Part shown: positions 1 to 7,260 of the stretch, in pieces
Layout: every line of letters starts with the position of its first letter
Numbering within the stretch: position 1 is the stretch's first letter
NCBI GenBank assembly: GCA_044425575.1
Contig: JAWXVE010000056.1
Location: 1 to 15,434 of the forward strand
From: JAWXVE01 sp044425575
GTDB lineage: Bacteria > Bacillota > Clostridia > Lachnospirales > Lachnospiraceae
DNA length: 15,434 nucleotides
Reading direction: 5' to 3'
Made by a program: the position numbers and the translations under genes
Notes under the pieces: model-generated
Database searches by the model: none
What the model was told of the DNA's origin: nothing
Seen by the model: only the letters and a program-made list of their open reading frames with translations

Positions 1-2
1 TT

Positions 3-1262
3 GTAATTGATTCTAGTCATGTAGAAGTGGTAGCCCAAGCATTAAGACACTATCCAGGGCGAGCGTTAATTAATTCTATCTCCATGGAAGAGGAGAAGAT
101 GGAGCCTTTGTTAGAGCTTGCTAAGAAGTATGGAGCTATGTTCATATTATTACCATTGTCTAGTCGTGGTTTACCAAAAGATTTAGAAGAAAAGCATAAT
201 ATAATTGACAGTATTGTCACAAAATCCTTGGCTATGGGCATGAAGAAGGAAGATATTATAGTAGATGGACTTGTGACTACTATTGCAACGAATCATAAGG
301 CGGCAGTAGAAACCTTGCAGACTATTAGTTATTGTAAGGAACATGGACTTAAAACCGTATGTGGACTTTCTAATATTTCCTTTGGATTACCACAACGAAG
401 CACCATTAATCATACTTTTTTAACTTTAGCCATGAAGGTGGGATTAACCATGGCAATTGCTAATCCCTCTCAAAAAGAATTAGTGGATGCTATGATTACA
501 ACGGATTTTCTGCTTGGTAAGTCAGGGTGCGAAGAACGATATTTAACTTATATGCAAGATGGGACCCTTGTTGGTGGTGTAAGTGTATCCAATGGGGATA
601 AGGAGAAAAGTTCTACTGAGGAAGAGAAAGTTTCCCTTGAGGAACTAATGCATCAAGCAGTGGTACAAGGGCGCAAGAAAGCCATTGTTGCTTATGTGGA
701 AGAATCATTATCAAAAGGTACCAATCCTAAAGAGATGTTGAATGAGACGTTGATTCCTGCTATTAATGAAGTGGGTGATTTGTATCAAAAGGGAACTTAC
801 TTTTTACCACAACTGATTGCCAGTGCAGAGACTATGAAATATGCCATTGCAATCTTAGAACCACTTTTACTAGAAGCACGAGAAGGAACACATATGCCAA
901 CCATTGTAATTGCAACGGTAAAGGGTGACATTCATGATATTGGAAAGAATTTAGTAGCACTTATGCTCCGTAATTATGGATTCCAAGTCATTGATCTTGG
1001 GAAAGATGTTACGAGAGAAGAAATCGTTGAAACTGCCTTAACAGAAGGTGCTAGTATTATTGCCATGTCTGCCTTAATGACCACGACTATGCAAGAGATG
1101 AAACGTGTAATTGCCCATGCAAAAGAACGGGAAGTATCTGTGAAATTCATGATAGGTGGAGCTGTTATTACCAAAGAATATGCAATGGAAATTGGTGCAG
1201 ATGGGTATTCAAAAGATGCTTCAGAAGCTGTATTAGTCGCCAAAGAATTATTAGATTTATAA
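3..1262 (+). CDS. metH: Cobalamin-dependent methionine synthase, C-terminal part (5' end outside window)
   Basis: The reading frame is open to the left edge and 419 residues are visible, so the GTG at 27 is not the real start. The first ~195 residues match the pterin-binding (methyltetrahydrofolate) domain: VIDSS at the edge, then GRALINS and GLSNISFGLPQRSTINHTF. A helical cobalamin cap follows (about residues 210-295, with EVGDLYQKGTYFLPQLIASA). The Rossmann cobalamin domain carries the DxHxxG motif that gives the lower cobalt ligand His (DIHDIG, nt 927-944), then MSALMTT and a GG loop (IGGAV). The family transfers methyl from methyltetrahydrofolate to homocysteine via B12; the homocysteine domain would lie upstream. 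The protein ends straight after the B12 domain, so the AdoMet-binding reactivation domain of E. coli-type MetH is missing, and reactivation probably needs a separate protein. No terminator is seen before the ilv promoter. Confidence 0.93.
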   Translation, partial: VIDSSHVEVVAQALRHYPGRALINSISMEEEKMEPLLELAKKYGAMFILLPLSSRGLPKDLEEKHNIIDSIVTKSLAMGMKKEDIIVDGLVTTIATNHKAAVETLQTISYCKEHGLKTVCGLSNISFGLPQRSTINHTFLTLAMKVGLTMAIANPSQKELVDAMITTDFLLGKSGCEERYLTYMQDGTLVGGVSVSNGDKEKSSTEEEKVSLEELMHQAVVQGRKKAIVAYVEESLSKGTNPKEMLNETLIPAINEVGDLYQKGTYFLPQLIASAETMKYAIAILEPLLLEAREGTHMPTIVIATVKGDIHDIGKNLVALMLRNYGFQVIDLGKDVTREEIVETALTEGASIIAMSALMTTTMQEMKRVIAHAKEREVSVKFMIGGAVITKEYAMEIGADGYSKDASEAVLVAKELLDL

Positions 1263-1278
1263 ATAATGAAAAATGTAA

Positions 1279-1307
1279 TTGAAAAATAAGAAAGTTATTG
1301 TTATACT
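1279..1307 (+). promoter_or_regulatory. Sigma-A-type promoter of the ilv operon
   Basis: A -35 box TTGAAA (1279-1284) and a -10 box TATACT (1302-1307) are separated by exactly 17 bp. The predicted transcription start is near 1314, giving a leader of only about 50 nt before ilvB. That leaves no room for a T-box or a leader-peptide attenuator. A small inverted repeat (CTTTA/TAAAG, 1316-1331) lies at the predicted start. The ilvB ribosome-binding site is GAGGAAGGG at 1343-1351. The promoter is a sequence match only, but a strong one. Confidence 0.75.
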
Positions 1308-1363
1308 ATTTACAACTTTAATGTGATAAAGGTATAAAGTGTGAGGAAGGGTGTGAAAGAAAC

Positions 1364-2980
1364 ATGATAGGCGCAGATGCCATAGTAAAATGTTTAGAAG
1401 AGGAAGGTGTAACCACTGTATTTGGATATCCAGGAGTTGCAATTGTTCCGTTCTATCATAGTATAGAAAGTTCTGAAATAGAAAGTATTCTGGTGCGAAG
1501 TGAGCAAAATGCAGCACATGCGGCCAACGGTTATAGCCGTGTAAGTGGAACTGTTTCTGTATGTGCCGTAACATCTGGACCAGGTGCAACGAATGTGATT
1601 ACAGGAATTGCAACTGCTTTTGCAGATAGCATTCCACTTATTTGTATTACAGGACAAGTCCATAGTGAATTATTAGGAAGTGATGTATTTCAAGAAGCTG
1701 ATATTACAGGTGCAGTAGAGTCCTTTGTAAAATATAGCTACTTGGTTAAGGATGTAACAGATATTCCGCGAGTATTCAAGGAGGCGTTTCATCTTGCCAA
1801 CACGGGGAGAAAGGGACCAGTTCTCATTGATATTCCCATTGATATACAGCAAGCGACTATAAAGAACTTCTCTTATCCTGAAACAGTATTGATGAGAACG
1901 TATAAGCCTACTATAAAAGGTCATAGCGTACAGATTCAGAAGGTAATTGGTGAATTAAAGAAAGCGAAGAAACCAATTATTTGCGTAGGTGGTGGTGTCT
2001 TATTAAATCATGCTCAAGATGTAGTGCGAGAATTTGCCAGTAAGCATGGAATACCAGTAGTATCTACTATGATGGGGATTGGTGTCATGCCAACCCAACA
2101 CGAACTATATTATGGAATGGTAGGAAATAACGGAAAGCCCTATGCCAATCGTGCTATGAATGAGTCTGACTTATTAATTATGGTGGGAGCTAGAGTGGCT
2201 GACCGAGCTGTGAATCAACCTGATTTAATTATTGACCATAAAGTATTAGTACATATTGATGTAGATCCAGCGGAAATCGGTAAAAATGTAGGGCCGACCA
2301 TTCCTTTAGTAGGGGAGTGTTCCCATATATTCGAGGAATTTCTGTCTAGTAAATGTAAGGTAGATTGCACAGAATGGATTGGGACACTGAATCAATATCG
2401 TGAGAATATGACGCCTAAACGGAATGTAAATCCAGAATATGTGGACCCAAGAGAATTCATTCAGTTACTTTCTCTTGCAATGGAACGAGACGGCGTTTAT
2501 ATTGCAGATGTTGGCCAGAACCAAATGTGGTCTTGTGCCAATCATATTGTAAGAGGGGGACGATTCCTAACTTCAGGTGGAATGGGCACCATGGGTTACT
2601 CTATTCCAGCAGCTATAGGAGCAAAGAAGGCCGATGCAACAAAACAAGTAGTTGCAGTATGTGGAGATGGTTCTTTTCAAATGTCTATGATGGAACTGGC
2701 TACAGTTTGCCAACATAACATCCCTATTAAAGTTATTATCTTAACAAATGGTTGTCTTGGCATGGTGCGTGAATATCAAGAAGTTACTTACAAAGGAAAA
2801 TATTCCCTAGTAGATCTCTCTGGTAGCCCTGATTTTTCCTATATTGCCAAAGCATATGGTCTGGATTTTGTACAAGTACAGAATATGGAAGGAATTGATG
2901 CAAAGATTAAAGAATTTCTTGCCATAGAAGGATGTGCTGTTATGGAATGTATGATTGATCCAATGGATCTTACAAAATAA
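1364..2980 (+). CDS. ilvB: Acetolactate synthase, large (catalytic) subunit
   Basis: This 538-residue protein is a ThDP-dependent acetohydroxyacid synthase catalytic subunit. The family condenses two pyruvates to acetolactate, or pyruvate with 2-oxobutyrate, as the first common step of valine, leucine and isoleucine synthesis. The N-terminal domain has FGYPG (20-24) and the catalytic glutamate E47 in RSEQNAAHAANGYSR, followed by SGPGATN. The C-terminal ThDP/Mg motif starts with GDGS at 434-437 and ends with the metal-ligand Asn N462 (TNG), then GMVREYQ. Length is slightly below the usual 550-570 but both ends look intact. It is the first gene after the promoter at 1279-1307 and lies 22 bp upstream of the first regulatory subunit. 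GDGS plus the paired small subunits argue for the anabolic, FAD-type enzyme rather than catabolic AlsS. Confidence 0.95.
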   Translation: MIGADAIVKCLEEEGVTTVFGYPGVAIVPFYHSIESSEIESILVRSEQNAAHAANGYSRVSGTVSVCAVTSGPGATNVITGIATAFADSIPLICITGQVHSELLGSDVFQEADITGAVESFVKYSYLVKDVTDIPRVFKEAFHLANTGRKGPVLIDIPIDIQQATIKNFSYPETVLMRTYKPTIKGHSVQIQKVIGELKKAKKPIICVGGGVLLNHAQDVVREFASKHGIPVVSTMMGIGVMPTQHELYYGMVGNNGKPYANRAMNESDLLIMVGARVADRAVNQPDLIIDHKVLVHIDVDPAEIGKNVGPTIPLVGECSHIFEEFLSSKCKVDCTEWIGTLNQYRENMTPKRNVNPEYVDPREFIQLLSLAMERDGVYIADVGQNQMWSCANHIVRGGRFLTSGGMGTMGYSIPAAIGAKKADATKQVVAVCGDGSFQMSMMELATVCQHNIPIKVIILTNGCLGMVREYQEVTYKGKYSLVDLSGSPDFSYIAKAYGLDFVQVQNMEGIDAKIKEFLAIEGCAVMECMIDPMDLTK

Positions 2981-3002
2981 AGAAAGGGAGGAAGCATAGA
3001 GA

Positions 3003-3494
3003 ATGAAGAAAAAAATCTATTCGGTACTAGTAGAAAATAGAGCTGGTGTCTTATGCAAAGTGGCAGGATTATTCTCCCGTAGATGTTTTAATATTGATAG
3101 TTTAACTGTTGGAGAAACAGATTCCCATGATGTTTCATGTATGACCATTGTGTCTAGTGGAAATGAGCGGACCATTGAACAGATTGAAAAGCAATTAAAT
3201 AAGAAAATTGATGTTATTAAGATTAAAACCTTTGATGAACATATGAGTATTAGTCGAGAACTTATGTTGATTAAAGTGAAGTATAACAAACATAATAGAC
3301 GTGATATACTTGAAATTTGTGATGTTATGAATGCAAATATAGTGGATATGTCTAAGAATCTGATGATTATACAAATCTGCGACGTACCAGAGAAGACAAA
3401 GCTTTTAATTGATATGTTTCAATCCATTAGCATTGTTGAGGTGGCGCGAACAGGAACTCTTGCTTTACAAAAGTGCAATGAACTTGACAATTAA
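3003..3494 (+). CDS. ilvN: Acetolactate synthase small (regulatory) subunit, divergent copy 1
   Basis: This 163-residue protein has the normal small-subunit layout: an N-terminal ACT domain (about 1-75; LVENRAGVLCKVAGLFSRR) and a C-terminal IlvN domain (about 85-155; SRELMLIKV, VARTG). The family binds the catalytic subunit, activates it and gives feedback inhibition by valine. Residues N12, G15 and N30 line up with the valine-site N11, G14 and N29 of E. coli IlvH, so ligand binding may be kept. It departs from the family at other conserved places: CF instead of GY before N30, and DSHDVSC instead of the usual DPRxxR segment. Its ribosome-binding site is AAAGGGAGG. A second, more canonical small subunit follows 89 bp downstream. 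The family call is firm; whether it senses valine or another amino acid cannot be read from sequence. Confidence 0.9.
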   Translation: MKKKIYSVLVENRAGVLCKVAGLFSRRCFNIDSLTVGETDSHDVSCMTIVSSGNERTIEQIEKQLNKKIDVIKIKTFDEHMSISRELMLIKVKYNKHNRRDILEICDVMNANIVDMSKNLMIIQICDVPEKTKLLIDMFQSISIVEVARTGTLALQKCNELDN

Positions 3495-3524
3495 ATAGAA
3501 GGTTGATAGAATGAAGAAATCGAG

Positions 3525-3542
3525 GAAATAATTGATTATTTC
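3525..3542 (+). other. AT-rich hairpin between the two small-subunit genes
   Basis: A perfect 7-bp inverted repeat, GAAATAA (3525-3531) and TTATTTC (3536-3542), has a 4-nt loop TTGA. It lies in the 89-bp gap between the two ilvN-like genes, the longest gap inside this operon. There is no T-tract after it, so it is not a typical terminator. It could affect mRNA stability or processing, or be chance in AT-rich DNA. Confidence 0.35.
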
Positions 3543-3583
3543 ATGGTAGATTGAGCCAAAGGAGAGAAGGGTGAATAATAAAC

Positions 3584-4087
3584 ATGCAGAAAAAAGTATT
3601 TCAATTATTAGTTGATAATACGGCTGGTGTACTAAGTCGTATATCCGGCCTATTTAGTCGCAGAGGTTACAACATCGAAAGCATTACAGCAGGTGTGACT
3701 GCCGATCCTAGGTATACAAGAATTACCATTGTAGCTTCTGGCGATGATGAAATTCTAGACCAGATTGAGAAACAGGTAGCTAAACTTGTGGACGTTCGGC
3801 ATATTACAGAGTTGCAGCCACAAGATAGTGTGTGTAGAGAGTTATGTATGGTTAAGATAGAAGCTGATGCAACACTTCGTCCATCCATTGTAGCAGTTGT
3901 AGAAGTATTTCGTGCGAAAATCGTTGATGTTGCACACGAATCACTTATTATTGAGATCACAGGTAGTCAGTCGAAAATAGAAGCGTTTTTAAAGCTACTA
4001 GATGGTTACCGCATTATGGAAATTGCAAGAACAGGTTTAGCTGGACTAAGCCGTGGTGTAGACCAAGTAATATGGTTAGATGATTGA
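3584..4087 (+). CDS. ilvN: Acetolactate synthase small (regulatory) subunit, canonical copy 2
   Basis: This 167-residue protein is a full-length small subunit with an ACT domain (LVDNTAGVLSRISGLFSRRGYNI) and the C-terminal IlvN domain (CRELCMVKI near 85-93, IARTG near 145-149). It keeps the family consensus better than the copy just upstream: RRGYNIES and ADPRYTRITIV are standard. The valine-site residues N12, G15 and N30 are present. It aligns with the upstream copy end to end, so the pair are paralogues, not two halves of a broken gene. It is followed after 44 bp by ilvC and sits in the same operon. Expected role: allosteric regulation of IlvB, either as the main subunit or in a mixed holoenzyme with copy 1. 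The second point is inference. Confidence 0.93.
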   Translation: MQKKVFQLLVDNTAGVLSRISGLFSRRGYNIESITAGVTADPRYTRITIVASGDDEILDQIEKQVAKLVDVRHITELQPQDSVCRELCMVKIEADATLRPSIVAVVEVFRAKIVDVAHESLIIEITGSQSKIEAFLKLLDGYRIMEIARTGLAGLSRGVDQVIWLDD

Positions 4088-4131
4088 TTAATTATGAGGG
4101 AAACCTCTTAAAATGAAAGGAGTCATATAAA

Positions 4132-5151
4132 ATGGCAAGAATTTATTATCAAGAAGATTGTAACATCGCAATGTTAGAAGGCAAAACAATAGCAGTAATT
4201 GGGTATGGTAGCCAAGGACACGCACATGCATTAAATGCAAAAGAATCAGGATGCAACGTAATTATTGGTTTGTACGAAGGTTCTAAGTCTTGGGACAAGG
4301 CAGTAAAACAAGGATTTGATGTGTATACAGCTGCTGAAGCTGCTAAAAAAGCAGATGTAATTATGATCTTAATCAATGATGAGAAGCAAGCTAGTATGTA
4401 TAAGAAAGATATTGAACCAAACCTAGAAGAAGGTAATATGTTAATGTTTGCTCACGGTTTCTGTGTACACTTTGGTCAAATCGTACCTCCTAAGAATGTG
4501 GATGTTACTATGATTGCACCAAAAGGACCAGGACACACAGTAAGAAGTGAATACCAAGCTGGAAAAGGTGTTCCTTGTCTTGTGGCAGTAGAACAAGATG
4601 CTTCTGGTAAAGCGTTAGACAAAGCACTTGCATATGCAGCTGCAATCGGTGGGGCTAGAGCTGGTGTATTAGAAACAGATTTTAGAACAGAAACAGAAAC
4701 AGATTTATTTGGAGAACAAGCAGTACTTTGTGGTGGTGTGTGTGCATTAATGCAAGCAGGATACGAAACTTTAGTAGAAGCTGGATATGACTCAAGAAAT
4801 GCTTACTTTGAATGTATTCATGAGATGAAGTTAATCGTTGACTTAATCTATCAATCAGGATTTGAAGGAATGAGATATTCTATTTCTAATACAGCTGAAT
4901 ATGGGGATTACATAACAGGTCCTAAGATTATTACAGAAGATACTAAGAAGGCAATGAAGAAAGTTCTTGCAGATATTCAAGATGGAACATTTGCCAAAGA
5001 TTTCTTACTTGATATGTCAGATGCTGGTGGACAAGCACACTTTAAAGCAATGAAGAAGTTAGGTGCAGAGCATTGTTCTGAATCAGTTGGAAAAGAAATT
5101 CGTAACTTGTACAGCTGGAATAATGAAGAAGATAAATTTATTAATAACTAA
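4132..5151 (+). CDS. ilvC: Ketol-acid reductoisomerase (class I)
   Basis: This 339-residue protein matches short class I KARI in length. It converts acetolactate or acetohydroxybutyrate to the dihydroxy acid using Mg2+ and NAD(P)H, the step after IlvB. The Rossmann motif GYGSQGHA lies at 24-31. Active-site residues are all present: H108 (AHGF), the APKGPGH loop, D191 and E195 (DLFGE), E227 and E231 (ECIHE), and S252. In the cofactor loop, S51 and S53 that usually contact the NADPH phosphate are kept, but residue 48, often Arg, is Tyr (GLYEGSKSW). The ribosome-binding site is AAAGGAG, and a small GAGG-GAAA-CCTC hairpin lies in the 44-bp gap before it. It is the last gene of the ilv operon, and the terminator follows within 40 bp. 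ilvD is not in the window. Confidence 0.97.
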   Translation: MARIYYQEDCNIAMLEGKTIAVIGYGSQGHAHALNAKESGCNVIIGLYEGSKSWDKAVKQGFDVYTAAEAAKKADVIMILINDEKQASMYKKDIEPNLEEGNMLMFAHGFCVHFGQIVPPKNVDVTMIAPKGPGHTVRSEYQAGKGVPCLVAVEQDASGKALDKALAYAAAIGGARAGVLETDFRTETETDLFGEQAVLCGGVCALMQAGYETLVEAGYDSRNAYFECIHEMKLIVDLIYQSGFEGMRYSISNTAEYGDYITGPKIITEDTKKAMKKVLADIQDGTFAKDFLLDMSDAGGQAHFKAMKKLGAEHCSESVGKEIRNLYSWNNEEDKFINN

Positions 5152-5187
5152 GAGAAACTTCTCTTTGTAATGAATGATTCAGACTTT

Positions 5188-5220
5188 ATATCGTAGCAGG
5201 AATACCTGCTACGATATTTT
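5188..5220 (+). terminator. Intrinsic terminator of the ilv operon
   Basis: A perfect 13-bp stem (5188-5200 with 5205-5217; arm ATATCGTAGCAGG) has a 4-nt AATA loop and is followed directly by TTT. The T-tract is short, but the stem is long, GC-bearing in its upper half, and sits 37 bp after the ilvC stop. It separates the ilv operon from the repeat region and the radical SAM cluster. Confidence 0.85.
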
Positions 5221-5230
5221 CCGTATAAAA

Positions 5231-5392
5231 AGTGTGAAAAATAAAATTTTTCACACGGCAATTTGTACCTTACGGTCCAAAGTTGCCAGATTTTGAGAAA
5301 GGTATGGTTATAGTGTGAAAAATAAAATTTTTCACACGGCAATTTGTGTCTGCAGTCCAAAGTTTGCAGGCATTGAGAAAGGCGGGTTACTT
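5231..5392 (+). repeat. Two tandem copies of an ~81-bp structured repeat
   Basis: Copy 1 (5231-5311) and copy 2 (5312-5392) lie head to tail. The first 36 nt are identical. Later blocks are also shared: GTCCAAAGTT and GAGAAAGG, with one 1-nt gap and scattered substitutions. Each copy starts with a perfect 11-bp palindrome, GTGTGAAAAAT and ATTTTTCACAC around AAA (5232-5256; 5313-5337). It is followed by a weaker second stem (GGCAA-TTTG with CAAA-g-TTGCC in copy 1). No T-tract follows the palindromes. Copy 2 supplies the ribosome-binding site (GAGAAAGG, 5375-5382) of the next gene, and copy 1 holds a duplicate of it. I see no convincing promoter for the downstream cluster here and no gene. Confidence 0.88.
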
Positions 5393-5394
5393 AT

Positions 5395-7260
5395 ATGAGA
5401 CAATTAGCACTAAGAGATGAGATATTAATGCAAGTAGAGAAACCTGCGCGCTATATAGGCAATGAAATCAATTCAGTTTGGAAAGAGAAAGAAGATGTTG
5501 CAGTGCGATTTGCAATGTGCTTTCCAGATGTATATGAAATTGGAATGTCCCATTTGGGTATTCAGATTCTATATGATATGTTCAACCAGCAAGAAGATGT
5601 GTGGTGTGAACGAGTGTATTCCCCATGGGTTGACTTAGACTTGATTATGAGACAGGAACAGATTCCTTTATTTGCATTAGAGTCTCAAGAACCTATTAAA
5701 GAATTTGATTTTTTAGGGATTACCATACAGTATGAAATGTGCTATACCAATATTTTGCAAGTACTGGATTTATCTCAAATTCCTCTCCTTGCAAGGGACC
5801 GAGGGGAAGAAGATCCCATTGTGATTGGTGGTGGTCCTTGTGCTTATAATCCCGAACCAATTGCAGACTTTTTCGATCTCTTCTATATTGGAGATTGGGA
5901 GACGAATTACGAAACATTGTTGTCTTTATATAAGAAGTGCAAGGCAAACGGAAGTTCAAGGGAAGATTTCCTATTCCAAGCAGGACAACTGTCAGGTATT
6001 TATGCGCCTATGTTTTATGAACCAACTTATAAGGAAGATGGTACTATTGATACATTTCTACCAATAAGAGAAGGCCTTCCCAACAAGATTATGAAAGAAA
6101 TTGTAATGGATTTAACCAATACGTATTATCCCATGAAGCCAGTAGTACCTTATATTAAAGTAACACAAGATCGTGTTGTGTTAGAGATTCAAAGAGGGTG
6201 TATACGAGGATGTCGTTTCTGCCAAGCTGACCAATTATATCGACCTGTAAGAGAACGTAATGTGGAACGGTTAAAAGAATATGCCATAACTATGTTAAAG
6301 AATACGGGACATGAGGAAATCACTCTTAGTTCCTTAAGCTCTAGTGATTACTCTCAATTAGAAGAGTTGGTAACATTTCTCGTGGCAGAATGCAAAGAGC
6401 GAGCCATTAATATTTCGCTCCCATCTCTGCGTATTGATGAATTTTCACTAGATATTATGAGTAAAGTCCAAGATATTAAGAAAAGTAGCCTGACCTTTGC
6501 ACCAGAAGCAGGAAGTCAACGTTTACGTGATGTAATCAATAAAGGATTGACGAAAGAAGTCATCCTAGAAGGTGCAACAGAAGCATTCCGTGGTGGTTGG
6601 ACTAAGGTGAAACTTTACTTTATGTTGGGGTTACCAACTGAAACAACAGAAGATATTAATGGAATTGGAGAACTTGCCAATGAAATTGCTGCCGCCTTTT
6701 ATGAAACAGTTCCCAAAGAAGCGAGAACCAATGGAAGAGTACAAATTGCAGTAAGTAGTTCTTTCTTTATTCCAAAGCCATTTACACCATTTCAATGGGC
6801 GCCCATGGCAACAAAGGAAGATTTTATCGAGAAAGCATATCAGACGAAGCAATCGGTTATGGCACAATTGAATCAAAAGAGTATTCGCTATAATTGGCAT
6901 GAAACAGATGTAAGTGTGTTAGAGGGAGTTATGGCAAGAGGTGACCGAAGAGTAGCACAAGTAATCTTGCATGCCTACAAACATGGAGCACTTTACGATG
7001 CTTGGAGCGAATACTTTAAGTACGATACTTGGTTAAATAGTTTTGAAGCATGTGGCGTTTCCATACCTTTTTATACCACAAGAGAGCGGGGAGATGAGGA
7101 AGTGTTCCCGTGGGATTTCATTAGTTGTGGAGTAACCAAGGAATTTCTATTAAGAGAATGGAAGTGGGCTAACAAAGAGCTTACAACGCCAAATTGCAAA
7201 TTGCAATGTCAAGGTTGTGGTGCCAATCAATTTGGTGGAGGTATTTGTTATGAAAATTAG
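5395..7260 (+). CDS. TIGR03960-type B12-binding-like radical SAM protein
   Basis: This 621-residue protein belongs to the radical SAM family usually named TIGR03960. The N-terminal ~200 residues form a cobalamin-binding-like fold (FPDVYEIGMSHLG, VIGGGPCAYNPEPIADFFD, YIGDWE) but show no DxHxxG motif, so actual B12 binding is uncertain. The radical SAM core has the [4Fe-4S] cysteines C269, C273 and C276 in RGCIRGCRFCQA, then a TIM-barrel segment (APEAGSQRLRDVINKG, KLYFMLGLPTE). The C-terminus has a further cysteine group, C601, C605 and C608 plus C618, possibly a second metal site. Length is normal. Substrate and product are not known to me. The gene overlaps the DUF2344 gene by 11 bp and heads a cluster with an RNase E/G homologue, so a link to RNA or ribosome biology is guessed from context only. 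Confidence 0.88.
   Translation: MRQLALRDEILMQVEKPARYIGNEINSVWKEKEDVAVRFAMCFPDVYEIGMSHLGIQILYDMFNQQEDVWCERVYSPWVDLDLIMRQEQIPLFALESQEPIKEFDFLGITIQYEMCYTNILQVLDLSQIPLLARDRGEEDPIVIGGGPCAYNPEPIADFFDLFYIGDWETNYETLLSLYKKCKANGSSREDFLFQAGQLSGIYAPMFYEPTYKEDGTIDTFLPIREGLPNKIMKEIVMDLTNTYYPMKPVVPYIKVTQDRVVLEIQRGCIRGCRFCQADQLYRPVRERNVERLKEYAITMLKNTGHEEITLSSLSSSDYSQLEELVTFLVAECKERAINISLPSLRIDEFSLDIMSKVQDIKKSSLTFAPEAGSQRLRDVINKGLTKEVILEGATEAFRGGWTKVKLYFMLGLPTETTEDINGIGELANEIAAAFYETVPKEARTNGRVQIAVSSSFFIPKPFTPFQWAPMATKEDFIEKAYQTKQSVMAQLNQKSIRYNWHETDVSVLEGVMARGDRRVAQVILHAYKHGALYDAWSEYFKYDTWLNSFEACGVSIPFYTTRERGDEEVFPWDFISCGVTKEFLLREWKWANKELTTPNCKLQCQGCGANQFGGGICYEN

Noticed and set aside
1263..1363. T-box riboswitch or CodY box upstream of ilvB
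   Set aside because: The leader is too short for a T-box, no TGGNACC-like T-box sequence is present, and the best CodY-like alignments need four or more mismatches.
1257..1589. 110-residue minus-strand frame antisense to the start of ilvB and its promoter
   Set aside because: Composition is typical of a shadow frame, and it overlaps a well-supported gene and promoter.
5151..5164. Small hairpin AGAGA/TCTCT right after the ilvC stop as a terminator
   Set aside because: The stem is only 5-6 bp with a very short T-run; the 13-bp stem at 5188-5217 is a far better terminator.
5148..5360. 70-residue minus-strand open frame containing a repeated peptide
   Set aside because: The repeated peptide is only the reverse-strand translation of the 81-bp DNA repeat and the ilvC terminator; it has no ribosome-binding site and no recognisable protein features.
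5231..5392. Possible CRISPR-like array
   Set aside because: Only two units, no spacer between them, palindromic AT-rich content, and no cas genes nearby.
5218..5394. Promoter for the radical SAM cluster inside the repeat region
   Set aside because: Candidate boxes (for example TTGCCA at 5283 with poor -10 partners) are too weak to call; the cluster's promoter remains unidentified.
7217..7249. GTG start for the DUF2344 protein
   Set aside because: It would add residues unlike the family N-terminus and enlarge the overlap with the radical SAM gene; ATG 7250 has a strong ribosome-binding site.
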